5,277 nt of DNA from Clostridia bacterium (GTDB taxonomy: Bacteria > Bacillota_A > Clostridia > Oscillospirales > CAG-382): contig JAFWWX010000336.1 of the NCBI GenBank assembly GCA_017517985.1, positions 1-5,277 on the forward strand. The letters are read 5' to 3'. This document shows, piece after piece, positions 5,219 through 5,277 of this stretch. The notes beneath the pieces were generated by a model. It searched no databases and was not told the DNA's origin. It saw only the letters and a program-made list of their open reading frames with translations. How positions within the stretch are numbered: the stretch's first letter is position 1; every line of letters starts with the position of its first letter. Position numbers and translations under genes: made by a program.

Positions 5219-5277
5219 ATGAAATTTATAATATTGCAAATAATTCTTATCCTATTAAACGCCTTTTTCGCCGCAAC
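5219..5277 (+). CDS. Probable CNNM/DUF21 (hemolysin C/CorC-like) membrane protein, N-terminus only
   Basis: Nineteen complete codons are visible before the right edge, reading MKFIILQ and then IILILLNAFFAA. This hydrophobic start, with the Asn-Ala-Phe-Phe-Ala-Ala pattern, is characteristic of the first membrane helix of DUF21/CNNM proteins, which usually continue with a T/A-E-x-A motif, further helices and paired CBS domains. Family members are linked to divalent cation (Mg, Co) transport or efflux; the older name hemolysin C is often misleading. The ATG has a well-placed GGAGG. It follows the truncated ddl by 42 bases on the same strand, so it may be transcribed from the operon or from its own weak promoter. 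The call rests on few residues and is therefore moderate. Confidence 0.6.
   Translation, partial: MKFIILQIILILLNAFFAA

Noticed and set aside
5204..5221. LEVNVM in the ddl frame, resembling the Ddl NEVNT motif
   Set aside because: The same bases are the GGAGG site and start codon of the next gene, and two stop codons separate it from ddl. The likeness is best taken as coincidence.

Overview
The window looks like chromosomal DNA from a low-to-moderate GC, Gram-positive-type Firmicute, most likely a Clostridia/Ruminococcaceae-like gut or anaerobe lineage. The basis is AT-rich intergenic DNA, strong purine-rich Shine-Dalgarno sites before almost every gene, sigma-A type promoters, and protein sequences that read like clostridial versions of their families. 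This placement is inference from style, not from a database match.

Layout. (1) 1-360, minus strand: the first 120 codons of glyceraldehyde-3-phosphate dehydrogenase (gap), running off the left edge, with its own promoter and strong RBS at about 368-426. (2) 554-1946, minus strand: a probable two-gene unit, a HAD-superfamily phosphatase (1296-1946) followed by a membrane-anchored SanA/YdcF (DUF218) protein (554-1240), with a weak A/T-only terminator candidate after it (519-540). (3) 1947-2168: a divergent intergenic region holding a perfect-consensus promoter for the rightward genes and several dyads built around TTAAC. (4) 2169-5176, plus strand: a tight run of an alpha/beta hydrolase (TTG start), a membrane-anchored MurF-like Mur ligase, and a D-Ala-D-Ala ligase (ddl) that stops after its N-terminal half. 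(5) 5219-5277, plus strand: the first 19 codons of a probable CNNM/DUF21 (hemolysin C-like) membrane protein, running off the right edge.

Function. The rightward genes form a peptidoglycan-precursor theme. Ddl makes the D-Ala-D-Ala dipeptide, MurF-type ligases attach it to the UDP-MurNAc peptide, and the hydrolase is an unassigned partner. SanA-type proteins are linked in enterobacteria to envelope integrity and vancomycin exclusion, so both sides of the divergent promoter may concern the envelope.

What stands out. First, the Mur ligase has about five predicted membrane helices before its ATPase core and ends in ENDLPDNY, not in the usual MurF ending. Second, ddl is abruptly broken just after its ATP-binding VKP motif, at a short palindrome-rich junction that leads straight into the next gene. 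That may be a real gene disruption, a small inserted repeat, or an assembly join. No tRNA, rRNA, CRISPR array or recognisable transposase gene is visible, and no gene-free stretch exceeds about 225 bases.
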